Notes: generated by a model not told the origin, from the letters alone. A DNA stretch of 64,000 bases from Oxalobacteraceae bacterium UBA4003 (GCA_002384815.1 DGBN01000046.1:1-64000); one strand, 5' to 3'. Counted from the stretch's first letter, positions 35,899-45,452 are shown. Numbers and translations are program-made.

Positions 35899-38800
35899 AT
35901 GGGTAAATTTTTTATTGACCGCCCGGTTTTTGCCTGGGTACTAGCCATCTTCATCATGCTGGCTGGCGCACTCGCAATTACCAGCTTGCCGGTCGCTCAG
36001 TATCCGAACATCGCACCGCCGACAATCGTGGTCACCGCGAATTATCCGGGCGCTACTGCACAAACGCTGGACGATAGCGTTACCAGCTTGATCGAACAGG
36101 AAATGAACGGTGCCGATGGTTTGCAATACATCGAATCGCAAAGTCAGGCCAATGGCCAGGTTCAAATCACGGTTACGTTTTCCCCAGAGACAAATCCGGA
36201 TCTGGCTGCAGTGGATGTTTCCAACCGCTTGAAACGCGTGGAATCACGGCTGCCTGCGGCAGTCACACAGCAAGGCGTGCAAGTAACCAAATCACGCAGC
36301 AACTTTCTGATGTTCATCGGCCTGTCCTCGTCCGATGGCAGGCTCGACCCTGTCGCACTGGGTGATTATTTATCACGCAACGTGCTCAATGAAATCAAGC
36401 GAGTACCAGGCGTCGGTCAGGCACAGTTGTTCGGTACCGAACGCGCGATGCGTATCTGGGTTGATCCGAATAAACTGGTCGGTTTGAATCTGACACCGGC
36501 CGACATCACCGCAGCCATCCGCGCGCAAAATGCACTGGTTGCCGGCGGTACGCTCGGCGATCTGCCTAGCCCAAGCTCGCAACAAATTACAGCAACCATC
36601 GTGGTCAACGGGCAAATGAGCAGCCCGGATGAATTCGGCAAAATCATTTTGCGTGCAAACAAGGATGGTTCGTCGGTACGCCTGCGCGATGTCGCCCGCA
36701 TCGAAGTCGGTGGTCAATCGTATGCAACCGCCGGTCGTCTCGATGGCAAGCCAACATCCTTCGTGGGCGTGCAATTGTCACCCACTGCGAACGCGCTGGG
36801 TACGGCAACGGCCGTGCACAATAAAATGGAAGAGCTGTCCAGGTACTTCCCGACTGGTGTGACATACACAGTACCTTATGACACATCCAAGTTCGTTCAG
36901 ATATCGATCGAGGAAGTCGTCAAGACGCTGATCGAAGCGATTATCCTGGTGTTCCTGGTGATGTATCTGTTCTTGCAGAATCTTCGCTATACCCTGATCC
37001 CGACCATTGTCGTACCGGTTGCGTTGATGGGTACGTTTGCAACCTTGCTGGTGTTCGGTTTCTCGATCAATGTGTTGACGATGTTCGGTATGGTGCTAGC
37101 GATCGGTATTCTGGTCGATGATGCGATTGTGGTGGTGGAAAACGTCGAACGCATCATGAGCGAAGAAGGTTTGTCGCCGCGCGATGCAACACGCAAGGCG
37201 ATGGGCCAGATTACCGGCGCGCTGATCGGTATCACGCTGGTGCTGATTGCGGTGTTCATCCCGATGGCATTCTTCGGTGGTGCGGTTGGCGCGATTTATC
37301 GCCAGTTCTCGATCTCAATGGTGGCATCGATGGTGTTCTCGGTGTTGATGGCTTTCACGCTGACACCCGCACTCTGCGCTACCATCTTGAAACCGGTTCA
37401 AGCCGGCCATCATCATGAAAAACGCGGTTTCTTCGGCTGGTTCAACCGTGTCTTCAACAAGACTTCTGTGCGCTACCAGGGCTTTATCGGCAAGATGCTG
37501 AGCAAAACCACGCGTTACATGATTGTGTATGGTCTGATCGTCGCTTGCGTCGGCTTGCTGTATGCGCGCTTGCCGGCATCCTTCCTGCCAAGTGAAGATC
37601 AGGGTTACATCATCACCAACGTCCAGTTGCCGTCAGGTGCCAGCACCGGCCGCACGCTGGAAGTGCTGAAAGAAATCGAAGAGTATTACATGAAGCAACC
37701 TGCGGTCGAGCACGTGATCTCTATCTCCGGCTTCAGCTTCTCCGGGAATGGGCAAAATGCCGGTCTGGTCTTTACACCGTTCAAGGACTGGAGCGAACGC
37801 GGCAAGGAAGATAGCGCCGATGCGATTGCCGGTCGCGCCTTCGGTGCATTCTCGCAAATCAAGGATGCCATCGTATTCCCGTTGAATCCGCCGCCGATTC
37901 GCGAACTGGGTAATGCCATCGGCTTTACCTTCCGTCTGCAGGATAGGGCCGGTCTCGGCCATGATGCACTGATCGCGGCACGTAATCAGATGCTCGGCAT
38001 GGCAGCGCAAAGCGAAATCCTCGCAGGCGTCCGTCCTGAAGGCCTGGAAGATGCACCGCAACTGCAACTCGACATCAACCGCGACAAGGCAAATGCACTG
38101 GGTGTGACATTTGAAAGCATCAACAGCGTCATGTCGACATTGCTGGGTTCGTCTTACGTCAATGACTTCCCGAATCAGGGTCGCCAGCAACGTGTGATCG
38201 TGCAAGCTGACGCCCCGCGTCGTTTGCAACCGGAAGATCTGGACAAGTTGTATGCCCGCAGTGCGACAGGTGCGATGGTACCTTTCTCGTCATTCACGAC
38301 ATCGAAGTGGATCACCGGACCGGTGCAGTTGATTCGTTATAACGGCTATCCGGCAATGAAGATTTCCGGCGGCGTCAAACCCGGTTTCAGTACCGGCGAT
38401 GCGATGAAGGAAATGGAAGCATTGGTGGAAAAACTGCCCGCCGGCATAGGTTACGAATGGACCGGTCAATCGCTGGAGGAACAAACTTCCGGCAATCAGG
38501 CTCCAGCCCTGTACGCACTGTCGCTGATCGCCGTATTCCTGGTGCTGGCAGCCTTGTATGAAAGCACGTCGATTCCATTGTCGGTGATGCTGGTAGTGCC
38601 ACTCGGGATTCTCGGCGCCCTGCTCGGCGTCACCTTGCGCGGCATGCCGAATGACGTGTACTTCAAGGTCGGGATGATCGCGGTGGTTGGTCTCTCTGCC
38701 AAAAATGCGATTCTGATTATCGAATTTGCGAAGGATTTGCAGGCCGAAGGCAAGGGATTGATAGAAGCAACACTGGAAGCAGTGCATCTGCGCTTCCGCC

Positions 38801-39048
38801 CTATCATCATGACCTCGCTGGCATTCATCCTCGGCGTGCTGCCTCTGGTACTCGCTTCCGGTGCCGGTTCGGCCAGTCAACGCGCCATCGGTACCGGCGT
38901 GATGGGCGGCATGATCACTGCCACCGTGCTGGCGGTGTTCTTCGTGCCGGTATTTTTTGTAGTGGTGCGCACCTTATTCAAGGGTAGCGAACGCCAGCGC
39001 CGCATGTATGCGGGACACAAGCAACGCAACGAGGATGAAGAATTATGA
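35899..39048 (+). CDS. acrB: RND multidrug efflux pump, AcrB/MexB family
   Basis: This 1049-residue HAE1 transporter opens with the canonical MGKFFIDRPVFAWVLAI and has the proton-relay Asp pair in helix 4 (GILVDDAIVVVENVERIM), 12 membrane helices and two large periplasmic loops. It exports drugs and other hydrophobic compounds with proton antiport, through AcrA and the adjacent NodT/OprM-type channel. GGGAG precedes the ATG; the stop overlaps the next start (ATGA). Confidence 0.96.
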   Translation: MGKFFIDRPVFAWVLAIFIMLAGALAITSLPVAQYPNIAPPTIVVTANYPGATAQTLDDSVTSLIEQEMNGADGLQYIESQSQANGQVQITVTFSPETNPDLAAVDVSNRLKRVESRLPAAVTQQGVQVTKSRSNFLMFIGLSSSDGRLDPVALGDYLSRNVLNEIKRVPGVGQAQLFGTERAMRIWVDPNKLVGLNLTPADITAAIRAQNALVAGGTLGDLPSPSSQQITATIVVNGQMSSPDEFGKIILRANKDGSSVRLRDVARIEVGGQSYATAGRLDGKPTSFVGVQLSPTANALGTATAVHNKMEELSRYFPTGVTYTVPYDTSKFVQISIEEVVKTLIEAIILVFLVMYLFLQNLRYTLIPTIVVPVALMGTFATLLVFGFSINVLTMFGMVLAIGILVDDAIVVVENVERIMSEEGLSPRDATRKAMGQITGALIGITLVLIAVFIPMAFFGGAVGAIYRQFSISMVASMVFSVLMAFTLTPALCATILKPVQAGHHHEKRGFFGWFNRVFNKTSVRYQGFIGKMLSKTTRYMIVYGLIVACVGLLYARLPASFLPSEDQGYIITNVQLPSGASTGRTLEVLKEIEEYYMKQPAVEHVISISGFSFSGNGQNAGLVFTPFKDWSERGKEDSADAIAGRAFGAFSQIKDAIVFPLNPPPIRELGNAIGFTFRLQDRAGLGHDALIAARNQMLGMAAQSEILAGVRPEGLEDAPQLQLDINRDKANALGVTFESINSVMSTLLGSSYVNDFPNQGRQQRVIVQADAPRRLQPEDLDKLYARSATGAMVPFSSFTTSKWITGPVQLIRYNGYPAMKISGGVKPGFSTGDAMKEMEALVEKLPAGIGYEWTGQSLEEQTSGNQAPALYALSLIAVFLVLAALYESTSIPLSVMLVVPLGILGALLGVTLRGMPNDVYFKVGMIAVVGLSAKNAILIIEFAKDLQAEGKGLIEATLEAVHLRFRPIIMTSLAFILGVLPLVLASGAGSASQRAIGTGVMGGMITATVLAVFFVPVFFVVVRTLFKGSERQRRMYAGHKQRNEDEEL

Positions 39049-40481
39049 TCAAGCAATTGACCTTGACCGTACTGGCAGCAAGCGTATTGAGCGCTTGCTC
39101 GATGGCGCCGAAATATACCCGCCCTGCTGCTCCGGTAGCAGCGGATTACGCGACTCCTTCCGCCGTCGCGGCAAATCAGTTGCGCGCCTCTGAAACCGGC
39201 TGGCGCACCTTCTTTCCGGATGCACGCCTGCAATCACTGATCAGTATTTCTCTGGTCAACAATCGCGACTTGCGTGTGGCGGCACTGCGCATAGAAGAAG
39301 CGCGTGCGCAGTACAACATTCAATCGGCGGATCTGGTGCCGAATCTGAATGGCACCGCAACCGGCAACCGCGGTCGCACCCCGGCATCGCTGTCGTCGAC
39401 CAACACCAGCGTAGTCAACAGCAACTATCAGGTCGGACTGAGTTTGGCTTCGTTCGAACTGGATTTCTTCGGTCGCGTACGCAGCCTGAACGATGCAGCA
39501 CTGGCACAATATCTTGCGACTGAAGAAGCGCAACGCGCCGCGCACATCAGTCTGGTCGCCGAAGTTGCCAAGGCTTATCTCGCAGAACGCGCATACGCTG
39601 AACAACTGGCGCTGGCACAAAGCACCTTCGACAGCCGCAACAAGGCCTATGACCTGGCCAGGCAACGCTTTGAAGTCGGCGCAAGCTCGGCGCTGGATCT
39701 GCGCCAGAACGAAGCCTTGCTGCAATCAGCGCGTGTCGCACAATTGACCTTGTCGCGCCAGCGTGCACAGGCGTTCAATGCATTGACCGTGCTGGTCGGC
39801 CAGCCCTTGACCGATTTGCCGCCGGCGCAACCGCTGTCATCACAAAACATCGTGACAGACATTCCGGCCGGCCTGCCATCCGACTTGCTGACGCAACGTC
39901 CGGATATCCGCAGCGCCGAGCAATCCTTGCTGGCTGCAAACGCGAATATAGGCGCCGCCCGCGCTGCCTTCTTCCCGCGTATTTCACTAACTGCCGGTGT
40001 AGGCACTGCCAGCAACTCCTTGTCGGGTTTGTTCGAGGACGGTTCACGTGCATGGTCGTTTGCACCGCAACTGGTATTGCCTATTTTTGAAGGCGGTCGC
40101 AACATTGCCAATCTGGACCTGAGCGAAGTGCGCAAGAATATTGCCATCGCCACTTACGAGAAAAGCATACAGCTTGCCTTTCGCGAAGTCGCCGATGCCC
40201 TGGTAGCACGCGGCCTGCTGGATGAACAGATAGAAGCGCAGCGTCTGGTACAGGATGCGCAGGCAGAACGCCTGAAACTGGCGAATCAGCGTTTCGAAAA
40301 TGGCATTTCGAGTTCGCTCGACGTGCTGGATGCACAACGCGAACTGTTTGCGGCAGAACAAGATCTGGTGCAGGCTCGTCTACTGCGCCTGACCAATGCC
40401 ATCGATTTGTACCGCTCGCTGGGCGGCGGCCTGGCAGAAACCAATACGGTTGCGGCTACTGCTACAACTGCGACGAAATAA
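39045..40481 (+). CDS. oprM: RND efflux outer-membrane lipoprotein channel (OprM/NodT family)
   Basis: This 478-residue channel protein has a lipobox (VLSAC, Cys18), the MAPKYTRPAAP start typical of NodT proteins, and TolC-fold repeats (LVAEVAKAYLAERAYAEQL, FREVADALVARGLLDEQ). It overlaps acrB by four bases and completes the tripartite pump, so the pump does not need the nearby TolC. A terminator follows 22 bases after the stop. Confidence 0.93.
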   Translation: MIKQLTLTVLAASVLSACSMAPKYTRPAAPVAADYATPSAVAANQLRASETGWRTFFPDARLQSLISISLVNNRDLRVAALRIEEARAQYNIQSADLVPNLNGTATGNRGRTPASLSSTNTSVVNSNYQVGLSLASFELDFFGRVRSLNDAALAQYLATEEAQRAAHISLVAEVAKAYLAERAYAEQLALAQSTFDSRNKAYDLARQRFEVGASSALDLRQNEALLQSARVAQLTLSRQRAQAFNALTVLVGQPLTDLPPAQPLSSQNIVTDIPAGLPSDLLTQRPDIRSAEQSLLAANANIGAARAAFFPRISLTAGVGTASNSLSGLFEDGSRAWSFAPQLVLPIFEGGRNIANLDLSEVRKNIAIATYEKSIQLAFREVADALVARGLLDEQIEAQRLVQDAQAERLKLANQRFENGISSSLDVLDAQRELFAAEQDLVQARLLRLTNAIDLYRSLGGGLAETNTVAATATTATK

Positions 40482-40495
40482 CTCTCGCTGTCTGT

Positions 40496-40527
40496 AAAAA
40501 AACGGGCCACGCAAGTGGCCCGTTTTT
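40496..40527. terminator. Intrinsic terminator after the acrAB-oprM operon
   Basis: CGGGCCAC, loop GCAA, GTGGCCCG at 40503-40522, followed by five T and preceded by seven A, so it can work in both directions. Confidence 0.88.
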
Positions 40528-40632
40528 ATGGCAACTCAGGTTTGTGCGATGACAAGTAGCTGCATCCTGCAGGAACCTCTGGCTCAGCCTGCACTCAGAC
40601 CTGCATTAAGCTTCAATCCCGCAGGAAAACTC

Positions 40633-41154
40633 ATGCACAAAAATATCTTGTTTTTATCGCTAGCGGCACTTCTGGCATCGTCTGCACAGGCTGCCGAAAA
40701 TAAAATGCGTCCAGGGCTGTGGGAAATAAGCACTAGCTCACGCCTGCTCGCATTCGCGGAGCAGATTCCACCCGATCAAATGCAGAACTTGAGCAATCTG
40801 GCACGACAATACGGCTTTGAGATGCCCAAGATAAAAAATGGCGCGGCCAATTCCAGAGTTTGCGTGACGAAAGAAATGTCAGAGCAAAATATTCCGCCGT
40901 ATTTTTACCATCGCCAATCCGGCTGCGAAGTCAAAAATGCAACACGCATTGAAAATCGCTACAGTGCCGACCTTGTCTGCACCAGCAGGCAGATTAACGG
41001 CCAGGGAAAAACCGCAGCGACCTTGAACACCCCGGAAAGCTTTGCCGGACAAACCGAATTCAGCGGCACAGTGCGTGGCGTGAACGTCGATGAAAAAGCC
41101 GACACCAGCGGCACGTGGCTGGCTGCCAACTGTGCAGAAGAAAATCCTCGCTAG
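40633..41154 (+). CDS. DUF3617 secreted protein
   Basis: This 173-residue protein has a Sec signal (ILFLSLAALLASSAQA) and the DUF3617 opening MRPGLWEIST followed by a Cys-containing core (VCVTKEMSEQ, SGCEVKNATRI, LVCTSRQING) and TWLAANC at the end. The family is periplasmic and has no known function; paired Cys suggest disulfides. The start at 40633 has AGGA eight bases upstream and gives a normal signal peptide; a frame open from 40528 is not credible because it begins in the terminator. Confidence 0.85.
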   Translation: MHKNILFLSLAALLASSAQAAENKMRPGLWEISTSSRLLAFAEQIPPDQMQNLSNLARQYGFEMPKIKNGAANSRVCVTKEMSEQNIPPYFYHRQSGCEVKNATRIENRYSADLVCTSRQINGQGKTAATLNTPESFAGQTEFSGTVRGVNVDEKADTSGTWLAANCAEENPR

Positions 41155-41283
41155 GTCCACAAGCCCGTGCACGGCATGGCGATGCATACAGGCTGATACA
41201 AGTCGTAACAAACCTTACCATTTCAATCTGGTTATTGATGCAGCGCTGGTATTTAATGGAGCCATCAATCAAGGAGATGAACC

Positions 41284-41598
41284 ATGAAAAAGACGCTTAC
41301 CATTTCAGCCAGCGTCCTGGCGCTTGCAACGCTGTTATTTGCCGCTACGCCGGCGATGGCACGGGTTGATGTGGGAGTACATATCGGTGTTCCCATATAT
41401 ATGCAACCGCAACCTGTCTACGTACAGCCGCGTCCGGTCTATGTGCGACCGCAGCCCGTATATGTCGATCGGCATTACTACAGGCATTACGATAAGCATC
41501 ATCACAAGCATTACCGCAAGCACTATCGTCATGATCGCGACCGCGATGGCGTACCGAATCGTTACGATCGCCGTCCCAATAATCCTTATCGCTATTAA
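41284..41598 (+). CDS. Small secreted His/Tyr-rich protein with TSP3-like calcium motif
   Basis: This 104-residue protein has a clear signal peptide (cut after AMA, near residue 26), then three repeats of the type QPVYV(Q/R/D), a dense His/Tyr/Lys stretch of about 30 residues, and a C-terminal DRDGVPNRYDRRPNNP that resembles a thrombospondin type 3 calcium-binding repeat. Ribosome site AGGAG is good. Metal or calcium binding in the periplasm or at the surface is an inference from composition; no family function is known. Confidence 0.8.
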   Translation: MKKTLTISASVLALATLLFAATPAMARVDVGVHIGVPIYMQPQPVYVQPRPVYVRPQPVYVDRHYYRHYDKHHHKHYRKHYRHDRDRDGVPNRYDRRPNNPYRY

Positions 41599-41608
41599 GC
41601 AAAACAGA

Positions 41609-42139
41609 TCAGCCGCGCGCGACATCCTTAGCTAGAAAGCGTGCGGCTGCATCGTAGCTGTTCAATTTTTCCTGCAATGCCGGGGCATCAATCGGGGCGA
41701 ATCCGTGGCGCGCCCAAAAGGCATGCGAGTCATTGACAGCGACCAGCGACATTGTGGCCAGACCGGCAGCCTGCGCCAGCTGCATCAATATATCGACCAG
41801 TTGCGACGCAGCGCCTAGCCCGCGCGCCACAGGCAGTAGTGCGACATCGTGAATGTAATAGGTGGAAGCTGTGGCCGGCAGCACCTGCAATAACGAATTC
41901 AAGGCTGGCGGCTGCAGCTCCCGCCACGGATGGCTGATGACATAGCCTGCGACCTGCGTCCCAGCTTCAAGCAATAGACAACCATCAGGATAGAGCGCCA
42001 GACGTTCGGTAAAAACACGCTCATCTTCCGGGTAATCCGGATGCACCTGCGCCGCGATAAGGACAACTGCCGCCATATCCAGCGCCGACATGCGACGCCA
42101 ATTGAAATGCCTGTCCTGACTGCACATGACTGGATGCAA
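41609..42139 (-). CDS. GNAT-family N-acetyltransferase
   Basis: This 176-residue protein has the GNAT fold: beta4 YYIHDVALLPVARGLGAASQLV contains the acetyl-CoA loop (R-G-L-G-A-A in place of RGxGxG/A), and the C-terminal SHAFWARHGFAPI is the usual last motif. It should transfer an acetyl group to an amine; substrate unknown. It lies six bases after the small Cys-rich gene on the same strand, downstream of waaA. Its start is uncertain because no ribosome site is clear. Confidence 0.8.
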   Translation of the reverse strand: MHPVMCSQDRHFNWRRMSALDMAAVVLIAAQVHPDYPEDERVFTERLALYPDGCLLLEAGTQVAGYVISHPWRELQPPALNSLLQVLPATASTYYIHDVALLPVARGLGAASQLVDILMQLAQAAGLATMSLVAVNDSHAFWARHGFAPIDAPALQEKLNSYDAAARFLAKDVARG

Positions 42140-42145
42140 TGCCGT

Positions 42146-42340
42146 TTATTCGCTGTACGGCCCGCAACAGGAACACGGCCCGTGCCCATGCTGCACGTGG
42201 CGAAAATCTGCCGGTGGCGCGGCCTCTTGCACCTGCTCTTCTTGCGCCCCCAGTACGCGTTTGTATTGCGTTCCAGCCGGAACCTTCGACTCAGCCTGCT
42301 CTTCAGGCACTGACAATGCCGTGCGTTGTTCTGTACTCAT
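42146..42340 (-). CDS. Small hypothetical protein with CxCC C-terminus
   Basis: This 64-residue frame fits exactly between waaA and the GNAT gene on the same strand and has an excellent ribosome site (AGGAG, five-base spacing), which supports it as a real gene. The N-terminal half is polar, Glu/Gln-rich and probably disordered; the end reads GHGPCSCCGPYSE, a compact His/Cys cluster that could bind a metal. I do not recognise a family. Confidence 0.65.
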   Translation of the reverse strand: MSTEQRTALSVPEEQAESKVPAGTQYKRVLGAQEEQVQEAAPPADFRHVQHGHGPCSCCGPYSE

Positions 42341-42377
42341 TTAATCTCCTGCAATGAAATCGGGCCATGTCGCCGCA

Positions 42378-43646
42378 TCATGTGATCAGCGGCCTCAACA
42401 ATGCCATGGTGCGCGCAGTGGCACCGCCATGCTGCTGCGCAAAATTCCGTGCCTGCTCACCGATTGCAATGCGCGTGGCGGTATCGTCCAGCAGGCGCAT
42501 GGCTTGCGCGCACAGGTCCTCTGCATCCACCACACGCAAGGCACCGCCTGCAGCAATGGCATTTTCAACGGCATCGGCAAAATTGAAAGTATGCTGTCCT
42601 ATCAATACCGGTTTACCGACCGCACTGGCTTCGATCAGATTATGGCCACCGAGCGACAGCAGACTGCCGCCAACAAACGCCACATCGCAAGCGGCATAGT
42701 AGGCAAACATTTCGCCCATGCTATCACCCAGAAAAACGCGTACATCATTACCGATTTCAGCATCGCCGCTCGTTGAGCGTCGCGCCAAGGGCAAAGAACG
42801 TGCACTGATCATTTGCGCGACATCATTGAATCGTTGCGGATGACGCGGCACCAGCACCAATAAAACATCCGGTCGATTCTGCTGCAGCCATGCATCCAGA
42901 ATCAGCGCTTCTTCGCCATCGCGCGTATTGGCGCAAACGAATATGGGCCGCGAACCAAGCTGCCGGCGCAAGATCGCGCCACGTTGCAGCATTTCTGGTG
43001 GCGGTATCACATCAAACTTGATGCTGCCGGTAACGTGTACTGATGGCGCGCCTAACTGGCGTATGCGCACCGCATCGTCCTCAGTTTGTGCAGCAACGCA
43101 AGACATCGCAGCAGCCGCTTCGACAAACAAACCAGGTAAGCGCAAGGCCTTGTTCAAGGAACGTTCGGATAAGCGTGCATTCACCAAAGCGACCGGCACA
43201 TCATGACGAACGCTTTGCGCCATCACATTCGGCCACACTTCGGTTTCCATCAAAACGCACAGCTTCGGTTTGAAGTGGCGCAAGAAACGACCCACCATCC
43301 AGCCGGTATCATATGGCAGATAACTCTGCAGCACGCGTGGCTGCGCAGCGAACAAGGCCTTGCCGGTCGCACGGCCTGTCGGCGTCATATGCGTGAGCAA
43401 CAGGGTATGCGCTGGATAAGCGGCCAGCAAGGCATCAATCAGCGGTTGCGCCGCGCGTGTTTCGCCTACGGAAACTGCGTGCAGCCATATCACGGGCAAT
43501 GCGCGATCATAGACGACGCCTTGATAAAAACCCAAACGTTCAGCTATGTGCTGGCGATAGCCAGGTTCTTTACGCCCGCGTACAAACAGACGCAACAATA
43601 CCAGCGGCAAGGCAAGCCACCACGCAACAGAGTAAATCAGGCGCAT
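42378..43646 (-). CDS. waaA: 3-deoxy-D-manno-octulosonic acid (Kdo) transferase
   Basis: This 422-residue GT30 glycosyltransferase has an N-terminal membrane anchor (LIYSVAWWLALPLVLLRLFV), the catalytic-Glu motif HAVSVGETRAA and the CMP-Kdo-side GHNLIEASAVGKPVLIG. It adds Kdo to lipid A precursor at the inner face of the inner membrane. In many relatives waaA directly follows pcm-rhodanese-tolC; here the RND cluster and small genes lie between, and waaA is on the opposite strand. Confidence 0.94.
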   Translation of the reverse strand: MRLIYSVAWWLALPLVLLRLFVRGRKEPGYRQHIAERLGFYQGVVYDRALPVIWLHAVSVGETRAAQPLIDALLAAYPAHTLLLTHMTPTGRATGKALFAAQPRVLQSYLPYDTGWMVGRFLRHFKPKLCVLMETEVWPNVMAQSVRHDVPVALVNARLSERSLNKALRLPGLFVEAAAAMSCVAAQTEDDAVRIRQLGAPSVHVTGSIKFDVIPPPEMLQRGAILRRQLGSRPIFVCANTRDGEEALILDAWLQQNRPDVLLVLVPRHPQRFNDVAQMISARSLPLARRSTSGDAEIGNDVRVFLGDSMGEMFAYYAACDVAFVGGSLLSLGGHNLIEASAVGKPVLIGQHTFNFADAVENAIAAGGALRVVDAEDLCAQAMRLLDDTATRIAIGEQARNFAQQHGGATARTMALLRPLIT

Positions 43647-43829
43647 GAGCTTATTCCGCCCTGAGTACGCAGACTGGTCGTTGCCGTGATTGAAAAATGG
43701 AATAGTAATTGCATGAGCCGTATTATGCCGCTTCGGCCCCGCCGCTGCCTAACTGAAGTGAAATTGTGACGCTATTGGAGCAAACACGAAACCGCAATCG
43801 GCGTTGCACCGACTGCGGTCATGTGAGTA

Positions 43830-45206
43830 TTAGTACGGCATCACCGCATCCGGTTTGGCCGCATTAATAACACGCTTGAATTCTGCCTGGATACGCTGCA
43901 ATCCCTGCTGCGACTCCGCCTCGAAGCGCATGACAATCACCGGTGTGGTATTCGACGAACGCGCCAGACCGAAGCCGTCCGGATACTCTACCCGCAAGCC
44001 ATCTATCGTGATGATCTGATCGGAGCCCGGGAACTGCGCCTCGCTTTGCAACTTGGCGATCAAGGGGAAGCTTTCGCCCTCCTTCAATTTCAATTGCAGT
44101 TCCGGTGTGCTGACCGATTGCGGCAAGGCATTCAAGATAGCAGATGGATCTTTTTCACGGCTCAATAATTCCAGCATGCGCGCACCAGCATACATGCCGT
44201 CATCGAAACCGTACCATCTATCCTTGAAGAAAACATGGCCGCTCATTTCGCCGCCCAGGGGGGCGCCGGTTTCGCGCATTTTTGCCTTGACCAGCGAATG
44301 GCCGGTTTTCCACATCAGCGGCTTGCCGCCGCGCTCGGTAATCCATGGCGCCAGATGACGCGTGCATTTGACGTCATACAAAATCTGTTCGCCAGGATGG
44401 CGCGTCAAAACATCCTGCGCAAACAACATCAGTTGGCGATCCGGATAAATGATCTGTCCATCTTTGGTGACAAGGCCCAGTCTGTCGCCATCGCCATCAA
44501 AGGCAAGGCCGATTTCGGCATCGGTCTCTTGCAGGCAGCGTATCAAATCCTGCAGATTTTCCGGATGTGCAGGATCAGGATGATGATTCGGGAAAGTACC
44601 ATCGACTTCGCAAAATAATTCAATCACTTCGCAACCGAGTGCGCGGTACAGATCGCCGGCAAAAGCACCCGCCACACCGTTGCCGCAATCGATTGCTATC
44701 TTCATCGGACGCGCCAGTTTGACGTCGCCCGCGATGCGTTGCTGATAAGCGTCTGCGATATCGTAAGTGCGATAACTGCCGACACCTTCGCTGAACCCCT
44801 TGTTGATGATGGCTTGATACAAGGCCTGGATCGTGTCGCCGTAAATCGCTTCGCCTGCCAGCACCATCTTGAAACCGTTGTAGTCGGGCGGATTATGACT
44901 GCCGGTCACCATGATGCCGGATTGCGCATCCAGCACATGTGTCCCGAGATACAGCATGGGCGTAGCGACCACACCGAGATCGACCACATCGAGACCTGTC
45001 GCCTGCAAACCTTCGGCCAGCGCCGCCGATAATTCAGGGCCGGACAAGCGGCCATCACGCCCGATCACCACGACCTGCTCGCCTTTGGCACGCACTGCGC
45101 TGCCGAACGCACGGCCAATCGCACGCGCCACATCGGCATCCAGCGTAGAACCGATGACGCCACGAATATCGTAAGCCTTGAAAATACTTTGCGAGAGAGT
45201 CAGCAT
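43830..45206 (-). CDS. Phosphomannomutase/phosphoglucomutase
   Basis: This 458-residue alpha-D-phosphohexomutase has the phospho-Ser loop VTGSHNPPDYNG, the metal loop DGDGDRLG, the sugar-binding GEMSGHVFF and the C-terminal phosphate loop RSSNTTPVIVMRFEA. It interconverts hexose 6-phosphate and 1-phosphate for LPS and exopolysaccharide (AlgC/ManB type). The start at 45206 gives the usual SQSIFKAYDIRG N-terminus; an upstream frame to 45293 is not conserved-looking. Confidence 0.93.
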   Translation of the reverse strand: MLTLSQSIFKAYDIRGVIGSTLDADVARAIGRAFGSAVRAKGEQVVVIGRDGRLSGPELSAALAEGLQATGLDVVDLGVVATPMLYLGTHVLDAQSGIMVTGSHNPPDYNGFKMVLAGEAIYGDTIQALYQAIINKGFSEGVGSYRTYDIADAYQQRIAGDVKLARPMKIAIDCGNGVAGAFAGDLYRALGCEVIELFCEVDGTFPNHHPDPAHPENLQDLIRCLQETDAEIGLAFDGDGDRLGLVTKDGQIIYPDRQLMLFAQDVLTRHPGEQILYDVKCTRHLAPWITERGGKPLMWKTGHSLVKAKMRETGAPLGGEMSGHVFFKDRWYGFDDGMYAGARMLELLSREKDPSAILNALPQSVSTPELQLKLKEGESFPLIAKLQSEAQFPGSDQIITIDGLRVEYPDGFGLARSSNTTPVIVMRFEAESQQGLQRIQAEFKRVINAAKPDAVMPY

Positions 45207-45349
45207 ATTGAACGATCCATATAGAAAATTGATGTGGCAGGCGCTTCCCGTGCGGCAAAAAGCGGCGCCCCGGTTCGACCTGCAGCGCGTCATCTAGTTT
45301 CAATTAATTAGAAACACTAGGGGAGATTATCGGTGTTTTTGTTCTTTGA

Positions 45350-45379
45350 AGGAAATTCAATACCTGAACTGAATTTCCT
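45350..45379. other. Perfect 10-bp inverted repeat upstream of phosphomannomutase
   Basis: AGGAAATTCA and TGAATTTCCT are separated by exactly ten bases, 144 bases upstream of the phosphomannomutase start and 74 bases past the end of the aldolase gene. No U-tract follows. Centre-to-centre spacing of about two helical turns suits a dimeric regulator. Confidence 0.5.
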
Positions 45380-45452
45380 GGTACGAAAGCAAGTGGACAA
45401 TGTCGGCTGCACTAACATGGCAAGCAACCTGCTGCAGTGGCGCATCAAGCAC

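Noticed and set aside
41335..41625. Hydrophobic minus-strand frame opposite the His-rich protein
   Set aside because: The sense strand has a good ribosome site and signal peptide; the antisense frame's Ile/Val/Met bias simply mirrors His/Tyr/Asp codons.
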